64,000 nt of DNA from Trueperaceae bacterium (GCA_036381595.1 DASVCN010000014.1:1-64000), one strand, 5' to 3'; counted from the stretch's first letter, positions 50,532 through 61,152 are shown. Translations and numbers: made by a program. Notes: generated by a model from the letters alone, not told the origin.

Positions 50532-51043
50532 AGCTGAGCCCGCTCGACATCGAGCACATGGAGTTCACCACCTCGGTAAGCGGGTACTCGAAGCGTCAGG
50601 TGCGTGAGTTCCTGGAACGCGTGTCGCAGCAGCTTGAGGAAACCCTCCGCGACAACCAGGGGCTTCGCGACGAGCTCAAGAAACGCGACGAACGGATCGA
50701 GGACCTACAGGTCGGCGAGGTCGAGCTCAAGCGGGCGGTGATAGCCGCCGAGCGGATAGCCAACGAGATCAAGGAGAACGCCAAGCACGAGGCGTCGTTG
50801 ATCCTGCGTGAGGCCGATGGGCAGCGGAACAACCTGCTGCGTGAAGCCGAATCGCGGCTGCGGTCGGCACGCGCCGAACTCAGTCGGCTCGAGCGGGAGC
50901 AGCAGCTCTTCCGCGAGCAGTTCAGAGGGTTGCTGCGCGCCTTCGAACGGAGCCTCGACAATCCGGGCGCCAGCCGCAGCGCTCCGGAAGGTCAACCCAA
51001 ACAGGTTGCGGCACCGGAAGCGGCAACCGAGAAGAGCCAGTAG
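50528..51043 (+). CDS. divIVA: DivIVA-domain cell division/polarity protein
   Basis: 171 aa, GTG start overlapping the yggS stop (GTGA). The N-terminal membrane-binding domain begins KLSPLDIEHMEFTTSVSGYSKRQVREFL, followed by a long coiled coil (residues about 40-140). The C-terminus after 150 is Pro/Ser/Ala-rich. It marks curved membrane at the division site. Confidence 0.93.
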   Translation: MKLSPLDIEHMEFTTSVSGYSKRQVREFLERVSQQLEETLRDNQGLRDELKKRDERIEDLQVGEVELKRAVIAAERIANEIKENAKHEASLILREADGQRNNLLREAESRLRSARAELSRLEREQQLFREQFRGLLRAFERSLDNPGASRSAPEGQPKQVAAPEAATEKSQ

Positions 51044-51054
51044 GCAAGGGGGCT

Positions 51055-51765
51055 TCAGCGCTTGACACAGACGTACTTCGCGTACGCCTGCCACTTGCCA
51101 TATTTCACGGACTCGATCTCGAAGCCGACTCGATCCAGCATCGCCTCCAGCAACCAGGTGTAGGTGATGAACTCCTCGCGCACGTCGTGCTCGAAGAACT
51201 CACGAGGGAAGCTTCCCGCCGGACGGCTGTCGATCCAGGCCTCGATCGCCTCGTCGGCCCGGCTCGGCTCGAATGAGAACAGGATGTCACGCAGGAACAA
51301 CTTTCCGCCTGGTTTCAGTACGTCCGCGATCCTTTGAAGGGCCCTGACTTTCCAAAGGTCGGGAAGGTGATGCAGGGTTCGCTGGGTGAACGCGAAGTCG
51401 ACCGGTTCGCCTCGATGCTCGTAGGTAAGGTGTCCCTGATGCACGTACTCGATATTGTGGAGGTGGAGCCTCCTGGCCTTCTCCCGTAGTTGATCGAGCA
51501 TGGCTGTCGATACGTCGACTGCTATCACGCTCTTGCAGACTTTGGCCGCCTCCAAGGTGAGGGCGCCGGTGCCGCATCCGAAATCGATGATCGTGTCGGA
51601 AGCCGAAACACCCAGTTCGATCAACCGTTGCCTTTCAACCTCCGGGTCCACGTTCGCGAACCTGTCGTACGACTCCAGGACTTCGCTATCCGACCAGCCG
51701 AAATCCTGGAATTCGTCGAAAAGCCAAGGCGGAGCCGACTTGCTATCTAGCTGTGCCATGTCCAA
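51055..51765 (-). CDS. Class I SAM-dependent methyltransferase, substrate unknown
   Basis: 236 aa. ATG 51765 (or the in-frame ATG at 51759). Motif I IIDFGCGTGALTLEA, acidic SVIAVDVSTAML, then DFAFTQRTLHHLPDLWKVRALQRIADVLKPGG, as in UbiE/small-molecule methyltransferases. The N-terminal PPWLFDEFQDFGWSDSEVLESYDRF segment is family-specific, though I do not recognise the family. By eye the gene is richer in A/T than its neighbours, so it may have been acquired. No functional link to the flanking divIVA or suf genes is evident. Confidence 0.85.
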   Translation of the reverse strand: MDMAQLDSKSAPPWLFDEFQDFGWSDSEVLESYDRFANVDPEVERQRLIELGVSASDTIIDFGCGTGALTLEAAKVCKSVIAVDVSTAMLDQLREKARRLHLHNIEYVHQGHLTYEHRGEPVDFAFTQRTLHHLPDLWKVRALQRIADVLKPGGKLFLRDILFSFEPSRADEAIEAWIDSRPAGSFPREFFEHDVREEFITYTWLLEAMLDRVGFEIESVKYGKWQAYAKYVCVKR

Positions 51766-51827
51766 TTGCTAAGACGATTCGGGCGGTGGCGGCGCCTGGA
51801 AAGTCCTCTATCCCGGCAACGACTCGG

Positions 51828-52271
51828 CTACTTCGCTTGCTGCTCTTTGGCCTGCGCGCTGTCCAACGCTTCTGTGAGCGTGACCCAAGGCAGGGTCGCG
51901 CACTTGACGCGGGCATGCAGCTTGCTGATGCCCTGGAGCAGTTTGAGGTCGCCCAGCCGGTCGCTTGGCTCCCCTCCGTGGATCATCTCCTTGAAATCGG
52001 CGGCCAGCGAGCGCGCCTCGGCCACGCTCAACCCCTTGAGCGCCTGGGTCATCATGCTCGCCGACGCCTGGCTGATCGCGCACCCTTCGCCGATGAACTT
52101 CGCCTCGGCCACCTTGTCGTCGTCGATGAGGAGGAAGAGTTCGAGCTCGTCCCCGCACGACGGGTTGAGCCCCTCCTGGCGCACCGTATGCGGCTCGAGC
52201 TCGCCTCGGTTCCGGGGGCGCTTGTAGTGGTCGAGGATGATCTCCTTGTAGAGGCTGTCGAGCAGGGACAT
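51828..52271 (-). CDS. sufU: SufU-type Fe-S cluster assembly protein
   Basis: 147 aa. Zinc-binding sulfur acceptor that activates SufS. Conserved Cys39 (NPSCGDE, with Asp41), Cys64 (GEGCAISQAS) and Cys124 (RVKCATLPW); the insertion between the second and third cysteines is of the SufU type rather than IscU. It lies 33 bases after sufS on the same strand. sufBCD are not adjacent in the window. Confidence 0.94.
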   Translation of the reverse strand: MSLLDSLYKEIILDHYKRPRNRGELEPHTVRQEGLNPSCGDELELFLLIDDDKVAEAKFIGEGCAISQASASMMTQALKGLSVAEARSLAADFKEMIHGGEPSDRLGDLKLLQGISKLHARVKCATLPWVTLTEALDSAQAKEQQAK

Positions 52272-52304
52272 GTCTTGTTCCAGTTCCTATCGAGGTGACT
52301 TGAC

Positions 52305-53552
52305 TCAGGCGAAGGCGGCGAAGAAGTCGCGTGCCTTGACGACCGCCGCGACTAAGCGGTCGATCTCGTCTTCGGTGTTGTAGAGATAGAAGCTTGCTCG
52401 GGCGGTCGCCTGGGTACCGAGGGCGCGGATGAGCGGCTGAGCGCAATGGTGCCCGGCTCTCACGGCGACCCCCTCCTGGTCGAGAACAGTAGCGATGTCG
52501 TGCGGGTGAGCGCCGTCCACGTTGAAGGCGATGATGCCGCCACGGTCTTCCCCTTCGGGCCCGTAGAGGGTAACGCCTTCGAGTTCCCGCATCCGCGCCA
52601 GCGCGTAGGCGAGAAGGCGCCGATCGTGCTCGAAGATCCGCTCCATGCCGATCTCCTCGAGGTAGTCGATCGCGGCCCCCAACCCGATCGCCTCCGCTAT
52701 GTTCGGCGTGCCGGCTTCGAAGCGCATGGGGATGTCCGCGAAGCTGCTGCCCTCTATCTCCACCCGCCTGATCATCGATCCACCGGTTAGGAAGGGGGGC
52801 ATCTCGCGGAGGATCTCGGCCCGGCCCCAGAGCGCGCCTGCACCCGTGGGTCCGCACATCTTGTGCCCGCTCAGCGCGTAGAAGTCGGCCCCCAGAGCCT
52901 GCACGTCGACCGGCATGTGGGGAGCAGCCTGAGCACCGTCGACCAGCACCAGAGCGCCTGCATCGTGCGCCAGATCGGCTATCTCCCTCACCGGGTTTAT
53001 GGCGCCCAACGTGTTGCTCATGTGCCACGTGGCCACCAGCCGCGTCCTGTCGCTCAGCATCTCCCGGTAGCTGTCCATGTCGAAGCGATGGTCGGGAGTG
53101 AGAGGGACCGCTCGCAGCCTGGCGCCCCGCTCCTCGACCGCGCGCTGCCACGGCACCAGGTTGGCATGGTGCTCGGCGACCCCGATGACGATCTCGTCAC
53201 CGGTCCTCAGGTTGTGCCTGGCCCAGCTGTCGGCGACCAGGTTTATGGCCTCGGTGGTGTTGCGGGTGAAGATCACCGAGGCCGGATCGGGTGCGTTGAT
53301 GAAGCGCGCGACCTTCACCCGGGCTCCCTCGTAGAGGTCGCTCGCCTCGACGGCGAGGGTGTGGGCCCCACGGTGGACGTTGGCGTGGTGGCGGTAGTAG
53401 TAGTCGACCATCGCCTCGATCACCTGCCGGGGCTTCTGGGACGAGGCGGCGTTGTCGAGGTAGACGAGCGGGTGACCGTTGATCTCCCTCTCCAGGATCG
53501 GGAAGTCGGCGCGCAGGCGGGCCACATCGATCGCGCTGCCACTCGTGCTCAT
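52305..53552 (-). CDS. sufS: Cysteine desulfurase SufS
   Basis: 415 aa from ATG 53552, supported by the leaderless -10 box; the open frame runs 23 codons further upstream. PLP lysine at residue 231 (SGHKMCGPTG) and catalytic Cys370 in RAGHHCAQPL. It transfers sulfur from cysteine to SufU. ARLRADFPILEREINGHPLVYLDNAASSQ fragments at the N-terminus define the SufS group. Confidence 0.96.
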   Translation of the reverse strand: MSTSGSAIDVARLRADFPILEREINGHPLVYLDNAASSQKPRQVIEAMVDYYYRHHANVHRGAHTLAVEASDLYEGARVKVARFINAPDPASVIFTRNTTEAINLVADSWARHNLRTGDEIVIGVAEHHANLVPWQRAVEERGARLRAVPLTPDHRFDMDSYREMLSDRTRLVATWHMSNTLGAINPVREIADLAHDAGALVLVDGAQAAPHMPVDVQALGADFYALSGHKMCGPTGAGALWGRAEILREMPPFLTGGSMIRRVEIEGSSFADIPMRFEAGTPNIAEAIGLGAAIDYLEEIGMERIFEHDRRLLAYALARMRELEGVTLYGPEGEDRGGIIAFNVDGAHPHDIATVLDQEGVAVRAGHHCAQPLIRALGTQATARASFYLYNTEDEIDRLVAAVVKARDFFAAFA

Positions 53553-53558
53553 AGCCCG

Positions 53559-53564
53559 AGTGTA
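53559..53564 (-). promoter_or_regulatory. -10 box TACACT, leaderless start of sufS-sufU
   Basis: On the minus strand TACACT, 6 bases (CGGGCT), ATG at 53552; no Shine-Dalgarno. Confidence 0.6.
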
Positions 53565-53661
53565 CCACCCCTCGGAATGATTCCGAGAAAGCTGACTAGC
53601 CGATTGCCGTTTCCGGCCCAACCGCTGCCGTCCGGCTGCGGGAGCCGCTCGGGGTGGGCGT

Positions 53662-53667
53662 TACACT
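53662..53667 (+). promoter_or_regulatory. -10 box TACACT before recF
   Basis: TACACT with 5 bases to GTG 53673 or 8 bases to GTG 53676, both in frame; consistent with a leaderless recF transcript. It lies 95 bases from the divergent sufS box. Confidence 0.5.
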
Positions 53668-53675
53668 GCCGTGTG

Positions 53676-54716
53676 GTGCTGCGCAAGCTCACGCAGATCA
53701 ACTTCCGCAACCTGGCCACCTCGACACTCGAGCCGTGTGCGGGGCTCACCGCCATATCCGGCCGGAACGCCGCGGGCAAATCGAATCTGCTGGAGGCGTC
53801 CTACCTGGGCCTCACCGGAGAGCTGCCGGGTGGGAAGATCGCGGAGAACCTCCGGATAGGCGAGGAACAGGGGTTCGTGGGCGTGCAGCTCGATCACGAC
53901 GATGGCAACAGCACGATCGAGGTCGGTCTTGCACCGGGAAGAAAATCGCTCAAGCTCGACGGCCAATCGGCCCGGGTCGTCGACGTCTCGCGGGTCAGCG
54001 CAGCCGTGCTCGTAACCCCGGAAGACGCCGACCTCGTGCACGGCTCCCCCTCCGGCAGGCGCGCCTATCTCGACTCGCTGCTGGGACGTCTCTCCCCCCG
54101 CTATTCGGTCGTACTGCGCGCTTTCGCACGCGTTCTCGAACAGAGGAACGCCGCTCTACGGAGCGGCTTCGGCGACGCGGGGGTCGAGGTATGGAGCGAC
54201 CGGTTCGTCGAGTTGGGAAGCGAGATCGACGAGCTGCGGGAGCGGGCGATCGTCCGCATCGCTGAACTCGCAGCGACCGCATACGAGGCGATAGCGGGCA
54301 GCGGATCACGGCTCGAGGTGACACTGCAGCGCTCCTGGGAGGCGAGTCTGGCCGAAGCGTTGCGCGCCAGCCGCCAAGAGGAGCGGGCTCGCGGCGTGAC
54401 CGTGGTAGGTCCCCATCGAAGCGATCTTCGCATCGACCTAGGGGGCCACCGCGCCCAGGCTTACGCCTCCCGTGGGGAGGCGCGCACCGCGGCTCTGGCT
54501 CTCAGGGTCGCGGAGTTCCGCCTGCTGGAGGAGCGGCACGGGGAGACACCGGTACTCCTGCTCGACGACTTCAGCGCCGAACTCGACCCTTCCCGACGGG
54601 AGTTCCTGCTGCGGCTCGTGCGCAGTGCCGATCAGGCCCTCGTTACCGGCACAGAAGCTCCCCCCGAGTACGACACTCTCATGAGGATCGAAGCGGGGAG
54701 GGTGAGCAGTGGCTAA
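53676..54716 (+). CDS. recF: DNA replication and repair protein RecF
   Basis: 346 aa from GTG 53676 (53673 is equally possible). SMC-like ATPase that helps load RecA at gaps with RecO and RecR. Walker A GRNAAGKSNLLEA, arm region VVGPHRSDLRIDL, signature YASRGEARTAALALR and Walker B VLLLDDFSAELDP are present. Gene context differs from the dnaA-dnaN-recF-gyrB order of many bacteria. It overlaps the following dciA-like gene by 8 bases. Confidence 0.96.
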   Translation: MLRKLTQINFRNLATSTLEPCAGLTAISGRNAAGKSNLLEASYLGLTGELPGGKIAENLRIGEEQGFVGVQLDHDDGNSTIEVGLAPGRKSLKLDGQSARVVDVSRVSAAVLVTPEDADLVHGSPSGRRAYLDSLLGRLSPRYSVVLRAFARVLEQRNAALRSGFGDAGVEVWSDRFVELGSEIDELRERAIVRIAELAATAYEAIAGSGSRLEVTLQRSWEASLAEALRASRQEERARGVTVVGPHRSDLRIDLGGHRAQAYASRGEARTAALALRVAEFRLLEERHGETPVLLLDDFSAELDPSRREFLLRLVRSADQALVTGTEAPPEYDTLMRIEAGRVSSG

Positions 54717-55554
54717 GGACACTCACGTCTCAGAGCTGCTGGCAGAGGTCTTCCGGCGTGGCGGGATGAAGCGCTCGCTCAAGCGGGCGCAGGCCGTGCT
54801 GCTCTGGCCACAGGTGGCCGGCAAGCAGCTCGCCGCCTTCACTCGCGCTCGCAGCCTCGTTGACGGGGTGCTGATAGTGGAGGTGCCCGATTCCGAGACG
54901 GCGATGCACCTGACGCTGCAGCGGCAACGCTTCCTCGACGTGTTCCAGGGCAAATTCGGAGCACGAGAGGTGCGCGACATCCGCTTCCAGACGGGACGCC
55001 GAGTCGGGGCCGAGGAGCAGCCTGCGGTAGAGGCGAAGCAGGTGCAGGTGGACCCGACCGACCTGGCGCAGCTCACCCGTGCGCTCGGTGAACTCGAACT
55101 CCCCGACGAGCTGTCGCAACCTGCCTTGCAGGCGGCTCAGTCGATGCTCGCCTATCGGGCCCGCCGCAAGGCAGAAGGCTGGTCCAACTGCCCTACCTGC
55201 GACGCCCTCACGCCCGAGACCGGGCTGTGCTCCACCTGCCGCCGCTACTCCGAAGATCCTCAGGTGGTTGCGGCCGCAGGGAGGCTGGCGGTGAACCCCT
55301 CCGTCGGCACCCCGGCGCTCTCCGAGGAGCAGCGCTCGGTCGCATCCTTGCTGGCCCAGAGGGAGCTGGCCGGAACCCTCTCTGAACTCCTGCCGCAGGT
55401 CCTGGCCGATCCCCAGCTGAGACAGCAGCTGGAGACGGTAGCCCGCTGCTACCTCGCGCTGCGCCTCGGGAAGGCGCCGGCGCAGGTGAGCGACGCCGAC
55501 CTGGCTCTACTCCCGCCCAAGGTCGCTCGGATACTCGGCCACCTGGACGGGTAG
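54709..55554 (+). CDS. DUF721/DciA-domain protein with an added zinc ribbon
   Basis: 281 aa, GTG start overlapping recF. Residues 1-100 are the DUF721 domain (VSELLAEVFRRGGMKRSLKRA, VLLWPQVAGKQLAAFTRARS, GVLIVEVPDSETAMHL), the domain of DciA, which helps load the replicative helicase in bacteria without DnaC. Beyond it, CPTC and CSTC (about residues 163-177) make a four-cysteine zinc ribbon, and a helical C-terminus follows. Most DciA proteins are far shorter. The recF linkage supports a DNA-replication role. Confidence 0.85.
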   Translation: MAKDTHVSELLAEVFRRGGMKRSLKRAQAVLLWPQVAGKQLAAFTRARSLVDGVLIVEVPDSETAMHLTLQRQRFLDVFQGKFGAREVRDIRFQTGRRVGAEEQPAVEAKQVQVDPTDLAQLTRALGELELPDELSQPALQAAQSMLAYRARRKAEGWSNCPTCDALTPETGLCSTCRRYSEDPQVVAAAGRLAVNPSVGTPALSEEQRSVASLLAQRELAGTLSELLPQVLADPQLRQQLETVARCYLALRLGKAPAQVSDADLALLPPKVARILGHLDG

Positions 55555-55649
55555 TTCCTCGGAACTGCGACGACCTCCGTCACCTGTTACCCTTGCCTCG
55601 TTCGTGACGGCTCGCCAGCGACTCTCGGTTCGAGCCAGTGAGGTGAACC

Positions 55650-57179
55650 ATGCCCAGACCGGTCGCTCTCATCGTCCTCGACGGCTTCGGCCTTGCTCCG
55701 GAAGGTCCGGGCAACGCTGTGGCTCTCGCCGACACACCGAACTTCGATCGCTACCGGCGGGAGTGGCCCCACACCACCCTGCTGGCCTCGGGGAAGGCGG
55801 TCGGTCTGCCCGAAGGTCAGATCGGCAACTCCGAGGTGGGTCACATGAACCTGGGCGCCGGGCGGGTCGTGATGCAGAGCCTCACCTACATCCAGGAGCA
55901 GATAGAGAGCGGCGCGTTCTTCCGGAATCCCGTACTCAGGGAGTTGATGGCGGAGGGCAGGCGGCTGCACCTCCTCGGCCTGGTTAGCCGCGGCGGGGTT
56001 CACAGCGACCTCGAGCATCTCCTGGCGCTGCTCGAACTGGCGCGGCGCGAGTACGACGGAGAGGTGTTCATCCACGCCTTCACCGACGGCCGCGACACCC
56101 CTCCTCAGAGCGGGCTCGGTTATCTGCGGGAGTTGGAGGAAGCGATCGTTTCGAGGGGCGCCAGAGCGCGAGTGGCCACGGTGAGCGGACGCTACTACGC
56201 GATGGACCGCGACAGGCGCTGGGAGCGTATCGAGCGCGCATACGACGCGGTGGTCTGCGGGCGGTCGAGCAGGAGCGCTCGCAGTTCGGTGGCGGCGATC
56301 GACGCCGCCTACGAACGCGGTGAGACGGACGAGTTCATCGAGCCGACGGTGATCACGACGGAAGACGGCGAGCCGCTGGGTGCGATCCAGGATGGGGACT
56401 CGGTGATCTTCTTCAACTTCCGCGCCGACCGTGCCAGGCAACTGACGTCCGCGCTGCTCGGGGGATCGGACTGGAACGAGTTCGGAAGGTGCAAGGCGCC
56501 GCAGATCCGGTTCGCCTCGCTCATGCAGTACGACCGTGAGTCCTCCGCGCCCTTCGCCTTCGAACTGCCGGAGCTGCGACCGAGCCTTGCCGAGGTCATC
56601 TCCGGGGCAGGATTACGGCAGTACCACACCGCAGAAACGGAGAAGTACGCGCATGTGACCTACTTCTTCAACGCCAAGCGGGAACGGCCCCACGAGGGGG
56701 AGGAGCATCATCTGGTCCCCTCGCCCAAGGTAGCCACGTACGACCTCAAGCCCGAGATGAGCGCGTCCGAGCTCGCCGCGGCAACGGTCAGCAGGATCCG
56801 CGAGCGGAACGACGACTTCATCCTCGTCAACTTCGCCAACCCGGACATGGTGGGCCACACCGGGGTGCTCGAAGCGGCGGTCGAGGCCTGCGAGGCCAGC
56901 GACCAGGGGATGGGTGAGGTGGTCGAGGCGGTACTCGCGAAGAGCGGGGCGGCAATCGTTCTGGCCGACCATGGTAACGCCGAGGTGATGGTCGACGAGA
57001 AGGGCGAGCCGCATACGGCGCACACAACCAATCCCGTCCCCTGCATCCTGGTCGGAGTCTCGCGCGTGGGCCTGCGGCAGGGCGGCGTGCTGGGCGATGT
57101 GGCGCCGACGGTTCTCGAACTGCTGGGTGTAGAGGTGCCGACCCAGATGACGGGACGATCGCTGCTCGCCTCCGATTGA
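55650..57179 (+). CDS. gpmI: Phosphoglycerate mutase, 2,3-bisphosphoglycerate-independent
   Basis: 509 aa, ATG 55650 after GAGGTG. Mn-dependent glycolytic enzyme: Asp11 in VLDGFG, nucleophile Ser61 in GNSEVGHMN, then HAFTDGRDTPPQSG, NFANPDMVGHTG and LADHGNAEVM. Length is normal. Not clustered with other glycolytic genes. Confidence 0.97.
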   Translation: MPRPVALIVLDGFGLAPEGPGNAVALADTPNFDRYRREWPHTTLLASGKAVGLPEGQIGNSEVGHMNLGAGRVVMQSLTYIQEQIESGAFFRNPVLRELMAEGRRLHLLGLVSRGGVHSDLEHLLALLELARREYDGEVFIHAFTDGRDTPPQSGLGYLRELEEAIVSRGARARVATVSGRYYAMDRDRRWERIERAYDAVVCGRSSRSARSSVAAIDAAYERGETDEFIEPTVITTEDGEPLGAIQDGDSVIFFNFRADRARQLTSALLGGSDWNEFGRCKAPQIRFASLMQYDRESSAPFAFELPELRPSLAEVISGAGLRQYHTAETEKYAHVTYFFNAKRERPHEGEEHHLVPSPKVATYDLKPEMSASELAAATVSRIRERNDDFILVNFANPDMVGHTGVLEAAVEACEASDQGMGEVVEAVLAKSGAAIVLADHGNAEVMVDEKGEPHTAHTTNPVPCILVGVSRVGLRQGGVLGDVAPTVLELLGVEVPTQMTGRSLLASD

Positions 57180-57219
57180 GGGCCCGAAGTAGCGACCGAA
57201 GCGAGTTCGAGCAGCAGGA

Positions 57220-58485
57220 CTAGATCTCGAAAGCGAGGAGCGGCACGAGCGCTTCTGCCGGCTCCAGCGATCCGTGCATCCCCACCATCGACCCTTCGGC
57301 TTCACGGTCCCACAGGTGGTTGGCGCCCCGGGAGAGCAGCAGCACGTCGCCAAGACGGGCCGGCGTCTCCGGGTGGAGTACGGCGGTGGGGCCGTAGAGG
57401 CCGGCCGCCAGCGCTTCCGCACCGTCGAGCACGGCGAAAGCGTCGGTCAGCTCCTCTCGGCAGTAGGCCAGCAGTTCCTCCTTCGCGCCGCCCCTGGCGT
57501 AGAGGTTGACGTGCCGCGCCTCACCGCCCGGACCCAGCAGGCTGAGGTCCTGCAGGCCCGGGTACTCCTGGATCTCGTGCCGCCGATCGACCGGGCAGTC
57601 CACGTGACCGTGATCGGCGCTGACGAGGAGCAGCGTTCGCGTTCCGTCGCGCCTGGCCGGTCGCTCCATCAATCTGCGCAGGTGGGCAGCGAAGTTCGCC
57701 CAGGTAAGGCTCCACGACGGAGCGTTCGTGCCGTCTCGGTGGCTGAGGGCATCGAAATCGGAGAGGTAGGCGTAAGCCAAGCTCATCTCCGGCGCGCCGT
57801 CCAGCCACTTCGCAAGCTTGTGGCAGGCATCGGTCCAGTTGATGTATCCCTCGACCCTGGCCCCCCGCAGCTGCATCCGGCTCAGCGGCGTGCGCACCAG
57901 GTGTGACGGCATGAAGGCGCTCGTCCGAGCGCCGCCCTGAGCTAGCACCTGGGCGAGCGATGGCGTGGGCAGGAACTCCTCGGGGACGAGTCCCCACCGC
58001 TCCAGGTCACCGGCCTTGGCCAGGGGATCGGCGACCGGCTGGAAGAGGAGCATGTTGGCTAGTACTCCGTGACGGGGCAGCAGGAACGTGTATCCGAGCA
58101 TTCCGGTCGCGGCCGGACCGGCTCCGTTCCCCAGCAGGACCGTCGTGGCGGCGCTCGTCGTCGCCGGAGCTATCGAGGTGAGCGTTTCGTCGAGCAGAGG
58201 CGCTCTCCCCACGAGCTGCTCGATCGAACCTCCTGAGCAGTCCAACTCCTGCTGCAACCGTTGACGCCCTACGCCGTCGATGAGCAGGAGCACGACCCGG
58301 TCGGCCCGGCCCAGGTTGGCCGCCAGAGTACCGTGGAGCGGAGGCGCCGCCCAGCCCTCATCGACCCCAAGCAGCCCGCCGATCGTCGCCGGGAGATTGG
58401 CGATCGAGCCACCGGTGTAATCGGGAGTGACGAAACCGTCGGGCAGGAGGGCGTCCAGGACGGGCAGGTGACTGTTTCCGCGCAT
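57220..58485 (-). CDS. Alkaline phosphatase superfamily protein (phosphodiesterase/nucleotide pyrophosphatase type)
   Basis: 421 aa, ATG 58485. Metal-site motifs: Asp70 in LLLIDGVGRQ, the nucleophile Thr in SIAPATTSAATTVLLGNG (around 109-110), LSDFDALSH and SADHGHVD. No signal peptide, so likely cytoplasmic. It falls in the PF01663 family; a physiological substrate cannot be assigned. TAGATT lies 8 bases before the ATG with GAGGAG between. Confidence 0.82.
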   Translation of the reverse strand: MRGNSHLPVLDALLPDGFVTPDYTGGSIANLPATIGGLLGVDEGWAAPPLHGTLAANLGRADRVVLLLIDGVGRQRLQQELDCSGGSIEQLVGRAPLLDETLTSIAPATTSAATTVLLGNGAGPAATGMLGYTFLLPRHGVLANMLLFQPVADPLAKAGDLERWGLVPEEFLPTPSLAQVLAQGGARTSAFMPSHLVRTPLSRMQLRGARVEGYINWTDACHKLAKWLDGAPEMSLAYAYLSDFDALSHRDGTNAPSWSLTWANFAAHLRRLMERPARRDGTRTLLLVSADHGHVDCPVDRRHEIQEYPGLQDLSLLGPGGEARHVNLYARGGAKEELLAYCREELTDAFAVLDGAEALAAGLYGPTAVLHPETPARLGDVLLLSRGANHLWDREAEGSMVGMHGSLEPAEALVPLLAFEI

Positions 58486-58602
58486 GGCTCCTCAATCTAA
58501 CGTGCCGCCTCCCGCGTTGGCGTTCGCTGCGGCGCTGAGCAGCTAATCGTAGTGCCGCGGCCCATGCCGCTGCCAACGACGACGACGCGATTGGCGAAAG
58601 AA

Positions 58603-58629
58603 AGCGGGCGGTCGCTGGGACCGCCCGCT
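58603..58629 (-). terminator. Rho-independent terminator of groES-groEL
   Basis: A perfect 11-bp stem (58603-58613 with 58619-58629), 5-base loop, followed in the groEL direction by TTCTTTCG. It lies 27 bases beyond the groEL stop. Confidence 0.8.
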
Positions 58630-58655
58630 GGCTGGCTGGGTGAAGGAGGACTCTT

Positions 58656-60338
<1,683 letters not shown>

Positions 60339-60350
60339 TCAGATTCGTTG

Positions 60351-60659
60351 TTACTCGACGATCGCGTGGATATCGCGGAGGCTCAGGATCATGAGCTCCT
60401 TGCCACCCAGGTCGAGTTCGGTGCCGCCGTACTTGGCGAAGACGACGGTGTCGCCCTCCTTGAGGTCCATCGGCTCGCGCTCGCCGTTATCGAGAACCTT
60501 GCCCGGTCCCACCGCGAGAACCTTGCCACGCTGGCTCTTCTCCTTGGCGGTGTCGGGCAGGACGATCCCGCTGGCCGTCGTCTGAGGCTCGTCGATGATC
60601 TCCACGACGACCTTATCGCCCAGAGGCCTAAGGCTCATGCGTGTCTCTGTCTGTGCCAT
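60351..60659 (-). CDS. groS: Co-chaperonin GroES
   Basis: 102 aa from ATG 60659, after GGAGGG; an in-frame ATG at 60638 ([13 protein letters not shown]) would give the more common 95-residue form. The mobile loop [21 protein letters not shown] and [10 protein letters not shown] are typical. First gene after the CIRCE element. Confidence 0.97.
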   Translation of the reverse strand: MAQTETRMSLRPLGDKVVVEIIDEPQTTASGIVLPDTAKEKSQRGKVLAVGPGKVLDNGEREPMDLKEGDTVVFAKYGGTELDLGGKELMILSLRDIHAIVE

Positions 60660-60694
60660 GCTTCCCTCCGATTTTCGTGTGATGACCGACATTT

Positions 60695-60721
60695 TTAGCA
60701 CTCGCCGATGGGGAGTGCTAA
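60695..60721. promoter_or_regulatory. CIRCE element (HrcA operator) of groES-groEL
   Basis: TTAGCACTC, 9 bases, GAGTGCTAA: a perfect match to the CIRCE inverted repeat. It lies immediately downstream of the predicted transcription start, so HrcA would block initiation and release at heat shock. hrcA itself is not in the window. Confidence 0.98.
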
Positions 60722-60729
60722 CAGACACA

Positions 60730-60759
60730 ATGGTACGCCCGGTTTTCGCAGGTTGTCAA
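60730..60759 (-). promoter_or_regulatory. Promoter of groES-groEL
   Basis: On the minus strand TTGACA (60759-60754), 18 bases, TACCAT (60735-60730); transcription should start near 60723, at the edge of CIRCE. Confidence 0.8.
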
Positions 60760-60808
60760 GTAGGTTGAGCGTTCGACACTCAACCAGAAGGGGCGTCCGC
60801 GACGCCCT

Positions 60809-61138
60809 TCAACCTCGCTTCAAGCCGACCACGAGAGCCGGAACGAAGGCTACCGCGAACGTGATGTTGTAGGTGAGCAGGTTCACGAAGCCCCGCCAGA
60901 AGCTATTGAGACTGTCCGCTTCGAGCAGCGGGTCGACCCGCCCCTGGACCTCGGCCCAGTTCACCGTCAGGAACCCGAAGTAGGCGAGGGTCTGGATGGC
61001 TACGAAGAGCAGGCCAACCACGACCGCCACCACCTTGCCGACCTTCTTCACCGCGTAACCCACCAGGAAACCGGCTACGACTCCGAAAGTCAGCTGCTGG
61101 AGGAACGGAGCGACCGTAGTGAGGTCGGGCAGGTCCAC
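60809..61138 (-). CDS. FUN14-family membrane protein
   Basis: 109 aa from GTG 61138; an upstream ATG at 61174 would add 12 residues. TFGVVAGFLVGYAVKKVGKVVAVVVGLLF and IQTLAYFGFLTVNWAEV match the FUN14 domain, with helices at about 15-32, 36-56 and near the C-terminus. Eukaryotic FUNDC proteins act in mitochondrial quality control; bacterial members have no settled role. TAGACT 8 bases upstream favours the GTG start. Confidence 0.8.
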   Translation of the reverse strand: MDLPDLTTVAPFLQQLTFGVVAGFLVGYAVKKVGKVVAVVVGLLFVAIQTLAYFGFLTVNWAEVQGRVDPLLEADSLNSFWRGFVNLLTYNITFAVAFVPALVVGLKRG

Positions 61139-61146
61139 GGCGACAG

Positions 61147-61152
61147 AGTCTA
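61147..61152 (-). promoter_or_regulatory. -10 box TAGACT before the FUN14 gene
   Basis: On the minus strand TAGACT, 8 bases, GTG at 61138. If used, the ATG at 61174 would not be transcribed. Confidence 0.45.

Noticed and set aside
53553-53621. Upstream extension of sufS by 23 codons
   Set aside because: The extension would start before the TACACT box that lies 6 bases upstream of the conserved ATG, and has no homology.
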